Source: Anaerolineae bacterium (GTDB taxonomy: Bacteria; Chloroflexota; Anaerolineae; 4572-78; J111). From it: a DNA stretch of 7,106 nucleotides. Under the pieces are notes generated by a model, which was not told the DNA's origin, made no database searches, and was given only the letters and a program-made list of their open reading frames with translations. Made by a program: the position numbers and the translations under genes. Positions 1 to 6,392 of this stretch are shown here, in pieces (within the stretch, counting starts at the first letter, position 1; every line of letters begins with the position of its first letter). Location: contig JAGRCC010000320.1 of assembly GCA_020433785.1 (NCBI GenBank), positions 1-7,106 on the forward strand. The letters run 5' to 3'.

Positions 1-2618
1 AACTGGTTGTAGGCATCGACAAAATCAGAGCGGAGATGAATGGCCTCCTCCAGATGCTCGATGGCCCGTTCATACTGCTCTACTTTGCGGTAAAGAGAGC
101 CAAGCTCGTATTGGACTTCGGCGGAGCCGGGCGCTTCGCCCGCCGCCATATGAAGGTAGCTGAGCGCCTCGGGAAAGCGGCCCAATTGGCGGCAGGCCAG
201 GCCGGCGCTGAACAGTAGGGCAAACTGCTGGCTCATCGGCAGGGTGCGCTCCAGACGCTGGAGGGCGATGGCCACTTCCTCACCGGAGTTGGCCAAACAC
301 TGAGCCGCCAGCCAGATACGCGCATATTCGTTTTCTTCCCCCAAAATTTTGGAGTAAAGCGTCGATTTATCGTCGGCGATGCCGTACAACAGCACGATGG
401 TGCCCTGCCAGCGGCGGCGGGCCTCCTCGGTGTTGAGGTGTGGTTCCAGGTTGTAGCCGGTCTCATTTTGGGCCAGGGCGGCGAAAAACTCTTGATAGGT
501 GTGATGGGCAAACTCAACCCACTCGCGGCTTTCCGACCACCGCACCAGCCCGCTGTCTTTGATTTGGTTGTGGACGTCGTGGGGCGTCATCGTCTCGATT
601 TCGAGCCGATCGCCCGCCGAGGCCGATTGGCGGTAAGTCATAATTTGCTCGCCGATGATGATTAGCCAGCGATCGAGGGGAAAGGTCCAGGCTTCATCCT
701 GCTGCATCGCTAGCCCCAATTTGGCCAAGGCACTTTTGCGAAGGGTGAGCGGCGCTTGCGTTCCGGACGGAGTCAGGATGTGCTGCCAGCTATTGTCTGT
801 GCGTTGAAGTAGATTGTCGGTGAAGACTTCAAACAGGACCCCCCGATTTTTGGGCAGGTCTTCCTCGCTGCGCCGGGCAATTTGAGCCAGCATATAAAGC
901 GCCAGCGGAGTCTGGGCCAGGTCTTCAAGCTGCGGGTCGCTGTAGATTTCGCGCGCCACTTTTCGCCCTTGTTCGGCGTGAAGGTAGTTGACCAGATAGG
1001 CTTCAATATCTTCGCCGGAGAGCCGGTTGAGCATGGCCGTGCGGAAACCTTGCAAAGCCGAATAATCTTGGGCGCGGCATGAAAGAATAAAGCGATGCTG
1101 CCCATACCGGCGCATAAAATCGTTCAAGATAGGACGGGTTTTGTCAGGGCTGGGCATCTCATTAAGCCCGTCGAGTAAGAAGAGAATAGAATGAAGAGGC
1201 GCATCGTCGGGCGCCTGTCCGTTTAATAAGTTGATGACATCTTGTTGGGTGCGCAGCCCTTCAATCCGGTAGATGTAAAACTGCTCCAGAATCAACTGCT
1301 CGACGGATTTATCCGGGCTAAGCGCACTGAGTTTTAGGAAAATCGGCAGGACGATAGGATCGGTTGAGGTGTCGATGACGTGCCGGGCGGTCTCGGCGGT
1401 GTCGAGAAGGAGCCGGCGCAGCACCGTGGTCTTGCCCGCGCCGGCCTCGCCCAGTATGACCGTGCGGCTGTCGGCGGCGATCAACTCGCGGACATCGACG
1501 GGCGCTTCACGGATGAGACTTGAGCCTTCCATCGCAAAGCGGCGCAGCGGCGACACAACGGCGTCGGGATCTTTGTAGCGCGACTCCAACCGCTGCTGGG
1601 CAATCTCGGTAATGATGTTCAGAACGGCCGGCGCTTTGTGGTTGAGCAAGCTCAACGAGCGGTGAGTCAGGGTGACCATTTTGGTGGCTTTGGTGGTGCG
1701 AACGGTGGCGGTGCGCGGAACACGTTTGATCAAGGCAATCTCGCCAAAGAAATCGCCGCGACCCAAGCGGGAGATAACGATGTCGTTCCCGAGCGCATCG
1801 AGTACCAGCACTTCTACCTGGCCGCTGACGATGACGTAACACTCATCGCCGGGCTGGCCGCGTTCGAAAATGACTTGGTTGGCGCCGTAGGCATCGGCGG
1901 TGGGAAAGAGCGGGGCCAACTGGCGCAGTTCGTCGTAAGTCAAGGTGTGGCGAGTGGGGAAGGGCGTAACGGATTCATCAACCCGGTTGGCCTTGAGCGG
2001 CAGGTACAGCTCCTTCCAAATTTGGAAGTCGGGGTCTTGGGTGATCTGCCGAATATAGGTCCCAATCGGAGAATGACGGGTGGGGGTAGCGCTCGGCGAT
2101 TGTTTGGCCTCGATTGGTTGATCGGACGGGAAACGGAAGAAATGGCCTTTCCAACTCCAAAAATCCGGGGCATTGCGTGATAACTGGCTGACAAACGAGG
2201 CTGTGCCCCAAATTACAATGGGATAGAGAATGGTGGCGAACCGATCTCTTAAAAAATTGAGCAATTTGACAAACTGATTGCGCTGCTCAGCGTTGAATTT
2301 TTCCAACCCATAAACAAAGATGGCAATCGATTTATATTTACCGGTCAGTTCCAGGTTTTTAAAGCGGGGGTGATCGGTTAGTTCGGTCAGGCTGCGAACT
2401 AAATTCGTATCCTTGGAGCTAACTTCGTAGTTGAACAGGTAAATATTATCTGCGGCCAAATGGCGACGAAAGTAATCGAACAATCGCGCTTGCAAGGCCA
2501 GATCATCACATTCGGCCACAGCTAAACTGCCTAGATTACCCATGCGGAGTGTGGCCAAAAGGGTTCTAATTTCATCTGGGAAGCGTGAGGCGAATTCGTC
2601 GGTCTTGGGTAGGACCAT
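1..2618 (-). CDS. Cyclic-nucleotide-binding NACHT/STAND ATPase with TPR repeats (3' end cut by window)
   Basis: The minus strand is open from ATG at 2618 to position 1 (872 codons, no stop), so the C-terminus lies outside the window. Residues about 29-165 look like a P-loop NTPase fold without a Walker A, ending in the motif APDFWSW (150-156) seen in inactive STAND-like modules. After a Pro/Ser/Thr linker, residues about 232-345 are a cNMP-binding domain with the phosphate-binding cassette FGEIAL...PRTATV (291-306; E293 for ribose, R302 for phosphate). Residues about 385-720 are a NACHT ATPase: Walker A GEAGAGKTT (390-398), Walker B LLDGLNE (481-487), sensor-like SCRAQDY (513-519), TPLALYML (570-577) and HHTYQEFFAAL (705-715). 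Helical repeats follow, with a TPR at about 836-869. The start is fixed by an in-frame TAA two codons upstream; no clear Shine-Dalgarno is visible. The inferred role is a ligand-gated switch; substrate and output are unknown. Confidence 0.9.
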   Translation of the reverse strand, partial: MVLPKTDEFASRFPDEIRTLLATLRMGNLGSLAVAECDDLALQARLFDYFRRHLAADNIYLFNYEVSSKDTNLVRSLTELTDHPRFKNLELTGKYKSIAIFVYGLEKFNAEQRNQFVKLLNFLRDRFATILYPIVIWGTASFVSQLSRNAPDFWSWKGHFFRFPSDQPIEAKQSPSATPTRHSPIGTYIRQITQDPDFQIWKELYLPLKANRVDESVTPFPTRHTLTYDELRQLAPLFPTADAYGANQVIFERGQPGDECYVIVSGQVEVLVLDALGNDIVISRLGRGDFFGEIALIKRVPRTATVRTTKATKMVTLTHRSLSLLNHKAPAVLNIITEIAQQRLESRYKDPDAVVSPLRRFAMEGSSLIREAPVDVRELIAADSRTVILGEAGAGKTTVLRRLLLDTAETARHVIDTSTDPIVLPIFLKLSALSPDKSVEQLILEQFYIYRIEGLRTQQDVINLLNGQAPDDAPLHSILFLLDGLNEMPSPDKTRPILNDFMRRYGQHRFILSCRAQDYSALQGFRTAMLNRLSGEDIEAYLVNYLHAEQGRKVAREIYSDPQLEDLAQTPLALYMLAQIARRSEEDLPKNRGVLFEVFTDNLLQRTDNSWQHILTPSGTQAPLTLRKSALAKLGLAMQQDEAWTFPLDRWLIIIGEQIMTYRQSASAGDRLEIETMTPHDVHNQIKDSGLVRWSESREWVEFAHHTYQEFFAALAQNETGYNLEPHLNTEEARRRWQGTIVLLYGIADDKSTLYSKILGEENEYARIWLAAQCLANSGEEVAIALQRLERTLPMSQQFALLFSAGLACRQLGRFPEALSYLHMAAGEAPGSAEVQYELGSLYRKVEQYERAIEHLEEAIHLRSDFVDAYNQ

Positions 2619-2641
2619 GCTTTACTCGGACGGTTACATAG

Positions 2642-2682
2642 ATTATATGTCAAATTATAACATCCTAGAAAGGGCATGTCAA
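2642..2682 (-). promoter_or_regulatory. Consensus sigma-70 promoter of the NACHT ATPase gene
   Basis: On the minus strand a perfect -35 TTGACA (2677-2682) is followed by a 17-nt spacer and a perfect -10 TATAAT (2654-2659), with TG one base upstream of the -10 (extended -10). An AT-rich stretch lies just upstream of the -35 (about 2686-2705), like an UP element. The predicted transcript starts near 2647, leaving a leader of about 28 nt. Immediately downstream of the -10 a second TTGACA (2648-2653) and a second TATAAT (2642-2647) are joined without spacers. These are too close to form a normal promoter together, but they could be an operator or a shifted start. Confidence 0.8.
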
Positions 2683-2709
2683 CGTTACCTTAAAATAGTT
2701 TAATGAGTG

Positions 2710-2738
2710 TTGACAAGAGAGTTTCTCTGTGCTAACAT
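2710..2738 (+). promoter_or_regulatory. Sigma-70 promoter of tRNA-Lys
   Basis: A perfect -35 TTGACA (2710-2715), a 17-nt spacer and -10 TAACAT (2733-2738, four of six matches with the key T, A and T kept) precede the tRNA. TG at the extended -10 position (TGC before TAACAT) compensates for the weaker hexamer. The predicted start near 2745 gives a leader of about 18 nt before the mature tRNA. The spacer contains the dyad AGAGA-GTT-TCTCT (2716-2728). Confidence 0.75.
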
Positions 2739-2762
2739 CACGTCTTGAGTTATTTACCAGTC

Positions 2763-2835
2763 GAGCCGTTAGCTCAGTCGGCAGAGCAACTGCCTTTTAA
2801 GCAGTGGGTCCTGGGTTCGAGTCCCAGACGGCTCA
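2763..2835 (+). tRNA. tRNA-Lys (UUU)
   Basis: The 73-nt sequence folds as a complete cloverleaf. The acceptor stem is GAGCCGT (2763-2769) with ACGGCTC (2828-2834) and discriminator A2835. The D stem is GCTC/GAGC (2772-2775, 2784-2787). The anticodon stem is ACTGC/GCAGT (2789-2793, 2801-2805) around loop CTTTTAA, with anticodon TTT at 2796-2798 decoding lysine AAA/AAG. The variable loop is 2806-2810. The T stem is CTGGG/CCCAG with loop TTCGAGT. The CCA end is not encoded and must be added after transcription. A run of seven T follows directly (2836-2842). The gene lies divergent from the NACHT ATPase gene and 40 bp before a small gene. Confidence 0.97.
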
Positions 2836-2875
2836 TTTTTTTGTGGAATTCTGAAAGAAAAAGGTTAAGGGACTT

Positions 2876-3217
2876 ATGTACTCACGGTGCGAAATCTTAT
2901 TTCCTCATTCCCGAGTCAATGGTTTGAAAAAGCTCAAGGGCGATGATTGGCGTAATTTAACTGAACGGGTCGCTGCCCTGCCGGAAACTGATGAGGACGC
3001 ATTAGCATTTTCTCACATGATGATCAAGTTGTGTGACTGTTTAAATTGCGATTTGGGCAGCTATAAAGCCGCTCTGGGCTGCTCGGCTTGTTCTCAGCGC
3101 ACGATCAACGCTCTGCGGGACACGGATAAGCAGTTGCTACGCCGCTTCGACAAGTCTAAGAAAGAAGTCCTGTCGTATCTCGACGAAATCGAAGGCGTTC
3201 AACAGAAAGCGGCCTAA
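2876..3217 (+). CDS. Small cysteine-rich protein of unknown function
   Basis: This 113-residue protein is not a family I can name. Five cysteines cluster at C53, C55, C58, C69 and C72 (CDCLNC, then GCSAC), a spacing compatible with a zinc ribbon-like or other metal site. The cluster is flanked by a predicted helix at about 23-51 and a long charged helix at about 76-108 rich in Lys, Arg, Asp and Glu. There is no signal peptide or membrane segment, so it is probably cytoplasmic. The ATG at 2876 has the purine stretch TAAGGGA as a possible ribosome binding site. A later TTG start (residue 17) is possible because the first 16 residues look less conserved in character. No separate promoter is seen in the 40 bp after tRNA-Lys, so read-through from the tRNA promoter is likely. 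A strong terminator closes the unit. Confidence 0.75.
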   Translation: MYSRCEILFPHSRVNGLKKLKGDDWRNLTERVAALPETDEDALAFSHMMIKLCDCLNCDLGSYKAALGCSACSQRTINALRDTDKQLLRRFDKSKKEVLSYLDEIEGVQQKAA

Positions 3218-3251
3218 AAGCGCTGCATCACCAACCATTTAAGATTATCGG

Positions 3252-3284
3252 CGGACAACTTTACCAAGTTGTCCGTTTTTTTTT
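3252..3284 (+). terminator. Intrinsic terminator after the small Cys-rich gene
   Basis: A perfect 10-bp stem, CGGACAACTT (3252-3261) with AAGTTGTCCG (3266-3275), closes a four-base loop TACC and is followed by nine T (3276-3284). It lies 34 bp after the stop codon at 3215-3217 and ends the tRNA-Lys/small-gene transcription unit, separating it from the membrane protein gene. Confidence 0.95.
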
Positions 3285-3304
3285 GCCATAAACAGGGTCA
3301 AATT

Positions 3305-3333
3305 TTCACTTTTTTGACGTAATCCCCTATTAT
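3305..3333 (+). promoter_or_regulatory. Candidate promoter of the membrane protein-mevalonate kinase unit
   Basis: TTCACT (3305-3310, four of six -35 matches), a 17-nt spacer and TATTAT (3328-3333, five of six -10 matches) lie just after the upstream terminator. The predicted start is near 3340, leaving a leader of about 76 nt that contains the tandem repeats and part of the inverted repeat described separately. A closer TTGACG at 3314 is badly spaced relative to this -10. Confidence 0.5.
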
Positions 3334-3335
3334 AG

Positions 3336-3394
3336 TTGGATGGTTAGTGGGTTGTCGGCTAACTATCAAATTATCAAACTATCAAACCATCCAA
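3336..3394 (+). repeat. Inverted repeat and 8-nt tandem repeats in the leader
   Basis: TTGGATGGTT (3336-3345) is the exact reverse complement of AACCATCCAA (3385-3394), separated by 39 nt. Inside lie four 8-nt units at 3362-3393: ACTATCAA, ATTATCAA, ACTATCAA and the diverged ACCATCCA. A competing short stem, GTTAG (3343-3347) with CTAAC (3359-3363), shares bases with the longer arm, so two folds of the leader exclude each other. This could be an RNA switch, an operator, or remnants of an intergenic repeat; no known riboswitch is recognised. Confidence 0.5.
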
Positions 3395-3415
3395 TTGTTT
3401 TTTGAGGTGCAACCT

Positions 3416-4435
3416 ATGAACCATACCGATATTATCAAACAAGCGCTCTCGATAACCTGGCGCTATCGGGCGCTCTGGATTTTTGGGTTTTTCCTGGCGC
3501 TGTGCGGCGGTGGCGGTGGGGGCGGTGGTAATGGGGGCGGTAACTTCAATTTCAACAGCGGCGGTGGAGAATTTGGATCACCGGGTGATATACCCGAGAT
3601 GCCAAACATCGATCCGAATCTCCTTATTGCCGTGGTCGTTGGCGTCATTTGCCTGGTTTTTCTGTTGATTGTCGTGAGTATTGTGGTCAGGGCGGTAACG
3701 CGGGCGGCTTTGATCGGGATGGTGCAGCAAATTACCGATACAGGCGCCGTGACTATGACTGAAGGGTGGCGCTGGGGTTGGTCGAGCCGGGCCTGGCGGG
3801 TATTTTTGGTCAGCCTGGTGATCGGCCTTCCGGTTTTTGTTGTGACCATTGTGCTGCTGTTGCTGGCTTTTTCGCCTTTGCTGCTGTTGCTGGCCAATGA
3901 TACAGCGGCCACGGTGAGCGCCATTATGGGGACAATTGGGGCTTGTCTTTGCGTGGGGCTGCTGCTGTTTTTAATTAGCTTGGCGATTTGGCCGATTCAA
4001 GAATTGGCCTGGCGGCAGACGGTCTTGGAAAATAAAGGTGTTCTGGCCAGCCTGGGTGAGGCCTTCAATCTTACCAAACGCCGGTTAAAAGATGTGTTTG
4101 TGTTGTGTTTGCTGCTGGTTGGTATCGGCATCGGCTGGATATTTGTCACTTTATTGGTGATCCTGCCGGTGGCTGTAATCGGAGCCTTGATCATCGGCGG
4201 TATTCCGGCGCTATTGGTTTATCTGTTTTCGAACTCGTGGATCGGCGCGGCAGTGGCCGGTGGGCCGCTGGCCATTCTGGTGCTGATTATTGTGACCAGT
4301 TTTGGCACCGGTCTCTATCTTGTCTTCCAATCCGCCATCTGGACGTTAACCCATCTTGAATTGACCAAAAGTGATTCCCCGCCGTCGGGAGCCGGCGAAG
4401 ACACGTTAATTACTCCGTCGCCATCCGAGGTCTAG
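3416..4435 (+). CDS. Polytopic membrane protein with glycine-rich loop
   Basis: This predicted 339-residue inner-membrane protein is of unknown function. Residues 17-30 form a first hydrophobic segment followed directly by eight glycines (31-38) and a Gly/Asn/Phe-rich hydrophilic loop to about residue 66. Further membrane segments lie at about 69-92, 126-160 (one or two passes), 165-193, 226-257, 260-272 and 284-310. A polar segment with KRRLKD (221-226) sits between them, and the last 25 residues are a polar Pro/Ser tail. The overall layout resembles multi-pass DUF-type proteins common in Chloroflexota, but no catalytic motif is visible. ATG 3416 is chosen because GAGGTG (3404-3409) is a good ribosome binding site 6 nt upstream; the in-frame GTG at 3347 would translate the repeat-containing leader. 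It ends 7 bp before the mevalonate kinase gene. Confidence 0.85.
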   Translation: MNHTDIIKQALSITWRYRALWIFGFFLALCGGGGGGGGNGGGNFNFNSGGGEFGSPGDIPEMPNIDPNLLIAVVVGVICLVFLLIVVSIVVRAVTRAALIGMVQQITDTGAVTMTEGWRWGWSSRAWRVFLVSLVIGLPVFVVTIVLLLLAFSPLLLLLANDTAATVSAIMGTIGACLCVGLLLFLISLAIWPIQELAWRQTVLENKGVLASLGEAFNLTKRRLKDVFVLCLLLVGIGIGWIFVTLLVILPVAVIGALIIGGIPALLVYLFSNSWIGAAVAGGPLAILVLIIVTSFGTGLYLVFQSAIWTLTHLELTKSDSPPSGAGEDTLITPSPSEV

Positions 4436-4442
4436 CGGTTTA

Positions 4443-5387
4443 ATGAAGAGCTATGGCGCGACGGCTCCAGGCAAAGTGATTCTATTTGGCGAACACGCAG
4501 TGGTCTATCATCGACCGGCGATTGCCGTGCCGGTGACCACCGTGCAGGCCAGGGTCGAACTACAAACGAGCAGCGCAAACGGCGATTTGCGTATCATCGC
4601 GCCCGATTTGGGACGCGATTACCGGTTCGCTGAGGCTGAAGCCGATGATGCGCTGGCCTTAATCATCCGGCTGACGCTGGCCCGGTTTCAGCAAATTGAG
4701 CCTCCCCCGGCCACGTTGACCGTCACCTCAACCATTCCGCTGGGACGTGGTCTCGGCAGCGGCGCCGCCATCTCAACGGCGGTAGTGCGGGCGCTAGCCC
4801 AATTCTACGGGCAGCCGATGACCCCCGCCGCCATCTCCGAGCTGGTCTATGAAGTGGAGAAACTGTATCACGGTACGCCGTCCGGCATCGACAATACGGT
4901 GATCGCCTATGAGCAGCCGGTTTATTTTATCCGGCAGCAGCCTATCGAGCGCCTGTCGGTGGGCCGAGCTTTCACCTTGGTAGTGGGGGATACGGGTCGG
5001 GTTTCGCCCACCCATAAAGCGGTCGGGCACGTGCGCCGGCAGAGAGAGGCGAATCCTCCCTTGTTTGAGGCACTGTTCGATGCAGCCGGTCGGATTGCCG
5101 TCGCGGCTAGAGCGATCATCGAGCAAGGTGGGGCGGCGGCGGCGTTAGGCGGCTTGATGAACGACAATCAGGCTGTGCTGGCGGTGATGGGGGTGTCGTC
5201 GCCGGAACTAGACCGGTTGATTGAGGCCGCCCGGCAGGCCGGAGCCTGGGGGGCGAAGCTGTCGGGCGCGGGCTGGGGCGGCAATATGATTGCTTTGGTC
5301 GAGCCGGAGCACGCGGCAGCGGTGGCTGAGGCCTTACTCAAGGCCGGGGCAATCGGCTGCATTATCACTGAGATGACGCCTTCATAA
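4443..5387 (+). CDS. mvk: Mevalonate kinase (GHMP kinase family)
   Basis: It phosphorylates mevalonate to 5-phosphomevalonate with ATP, in the cytoplasm, an early step of isopentenyl diphosphate synthesis by the mevalonate route. The 314-residue length is normal for a prokaryotic enzyme. All three GHMP motifs are present: APGKVILFGEHAVV (8-21), the ATP-binding loop PLGRGLGSGAA (99-109) and the C-terminal KLSGAGWGG (272-280). HGTPSGIDN (143-151) carries the expected catalytic Asp at 150 and is typical of mevalonate kinase rather than galactokinase or homoserine kinase. The gene starts 7 bp after the membrane protein gene, and its likely ribosome binding site (GAGGT, 4427-4431) lies in the end of that gene, so the two are probably co-transcribed and coupled. 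No other mevalonate-pathway gene is in the window. A related GHMP sugar kinase is the only real alternative. Confidence 0.92.
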   Translation: MKSYGATAPGKVILFGEHAVVYHRPAIAVPVTTVQARVELQTSSANGDLRIIAPDLGRDYRFAEAEADDALALIIRLTLARFQQIEPPPATLTVTSTIPLGRGLGSGAAISTAVVRALAQFYGQPMTPAAISELVYEVEKLYHGTPSGIDNTVIAYEQPVYFIRQQPIERLSVGRAFTLVVGDTGRVSPTHKAVGHVRRQREANPPLFEALFDAAGRIAVAARAIIEQGGAAAALGGLMNDNQAVLAVMGVSSPELDRLIEAARQAGAWGAKLSGAGWGGNMIALVEPEHAAAVAEALLKAGAIGCIITEMTPS

Positions 5388-5404
5388 TCGGCCATCCTTA
5401 AGTT

Positions 5405-5433
5405 TTGGATTACGGTCCGGCTGCGATTATAAT
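5405..5433 (+). promoter_or_regulatory. Candidate ftsY promoter
   Basis: A perfect -10 TATAAT (5428-5433) lies 17 nt after TTGGAT (5405-5410), which keeps the TTG of the -35 consensus. The predicted start is near 5440, giving a leader of about 29 nt with ribosome binding site AGAGG (5458-5462) 6 nt before the ATG. It lies in the 81-bp gap after mevalonate kinase, where no terminator is visible, so read-through could also contribute. Confidence 0.6.
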
Positions 5434-5468
5434 AACAGTTTGAATGTAAATTCGTATAGAGGCAATCG

Positions 5469-6386
5469 ATGTTTGGTTTTAATAGAAACAAGATAAAAGA
5501 AGGTCTATCTCGCACCCGCAATTCCGTTTTTGGGCAGATCACCACCCTGTTTGGGGGTGGGGATATCGATGATGAACTTTGGGAAGATTTGGAAGCCCTG
5601 TTGATTCAAGCCGACGTCGGAGCTGAAACCGCGATGGAATTGATCGAAACCGTGCGTAAACGGGTTGAGCAGGAAGGGATTTACCGGGCGGCTGATGCCA
5701 AGGTTGTTCTCAAAGAAGAGATGCAGCGCATGCTGGACGGCTATGCCCCTTCAAAAATTGAAGAACGCCGCATGGTAACGGTGATTTTGGTGGTAGGGGT
5801 TAACGGCTCCGGCAAAACAACTACGATTGCCAAGTTGGCCCATTACTATCAAAATCAGGGCCGGCGAGTCATTTTAGGGGCGGCCGACACTTTTCGGGCG
5901 GCGGCTATCGACCAGCTCAAAATTTGGGGCGAACGTGCCGGGGTAACGGTCATCGCTCACCAAGAAAATGCCGATCCCGGGGCGGTGGTGTTTGACTCGC
6001 TCAAGAGTGCGCTGGCACGTAAAGCCGATATGGTCATCATCGACACGGCCGGCCGGCTGCATACCAAGTTCAATTTAATGAAGGAACTGGAAAAACTCAA
6101 GGGTATCGCCCGCAAGCAGGTGCATGCCGCCCCGCATGAAACACTGCTCATATTGGACGGAACCACCGGCCAGAACGCGCTGTCGCAGGCCAAACATTTC
6201 AAGAAAAGCGTCGAGATTACCGGGGTAGTCGTTACCAAACTGGACGGTACAGCTAAAGGCGGTGTAGTCCTGGCCATCGGCAAGACGTTAGAAGTGCCGG
6301 TGCGGTTTATTGGGGTGGGCGAAGGGCTGGATGACCTGATGCCGTTCGACTCAAAAGCCTTCGTCGATGCGTTGTTTGATGACTAA
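5469..6386 (+). CDS. ftsY: Signal recognition particle receptor FtsY
   Basis: FtsY is the membrane-associated SRP receptor GTPase. It docks Ffh-bound ribosomes at the translocon for co-translational insertion of membrane proteins. The 305-residue protein has the N domain (about 1-95, four-helix bundle with LIQADVG at 45-51) and the G domain. G1 is [10 protein letters not shown] (114-123), the insertion-box region carries [11 protein letters not shown] (139-149), G3 is DTAGR (192-196), and G4 is [10 protein letters not shown] (256-265). The closing [12 protein letters not shown] (281-292) is typical of FtsY; Ffh would instead show a methionine-rich M domain, which is absent. There is no long acidic A domain, as in many non-enterobacterial FtsY proteins, so membrane binding would rely on the short basic N-terminus ([13 protein letters not shown]). 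The start is supported by AGAGG 6 nt upstream. Confidence 0.97.
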   Translation: MFGFNRNKIKEGLSRTRNSVFGQITTLFGGGDIDDELWEDLEALLIQADVGAETAMELIETVRKRVEQEGIYRAADAKVVLKEEMQRMLDGYAPSKIEERRMVTVILVVGVNGSGKTTTIAKLAHYYQNQGRRVILGAADTFRAAAIDQLKIWGERAGVTVIAHQENADPGAVVFDSLKSALARKADMVIIDTAGRLHTKFNLMKELEKLKGIARKQVHAAPHETLLILDGTTGQNALSQAKHFKKSVEITGVVVTKLDGTAKGGVVLAIGKTLEVPVRFIGVGEGLDDLMPFDSKAFVDALFDD

Positions 6387-6392
6387 TAGTTG

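Noticed and set aside
1638..2180. Plus-strand open frame of 180 codons inside the NACHT ATPase gene
   Set aside because: It lies wholly antisense to a minus-strand frame with clear cNMP-domain motifs and shows no domain of its own.
2763..2842. tRNA-Lys as an integration site for a mobile element
   Set aside because: No integrase, and no second copy of the tRNA 3' end was noticed in the window.
2745..2927. Plus-strand open frame of 60 codons across the tRNA
   Set aside because: It spans the whole tRNA-Lys gene, so its sequence is explained by the tRNA.
3362..3393. Tandem 8-nt units as a CRISPR array
   Set aside because: The units are far too short, have no spacers, and no cas gene is nearby.
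3347..3415. Upstream GTG start for the membrane protein gene
   Set aside because: It would translate the tandem-repeat leader and lacks a ribosome binding site, while ATG 3416 has GAGGTG at good spacing.
3463..3924. Minus-strand proline-rich open frame of 153 codons
   Set aside because: The poly-proline is just the reverse complement of the glycine codons in the membrane protein gene.
4794..5167. Minus-strand open frames inside the mevalonate kinase gene
   Set aside because: They are antisense to a gene with all three GHMP motifs and carry no recognisable features.
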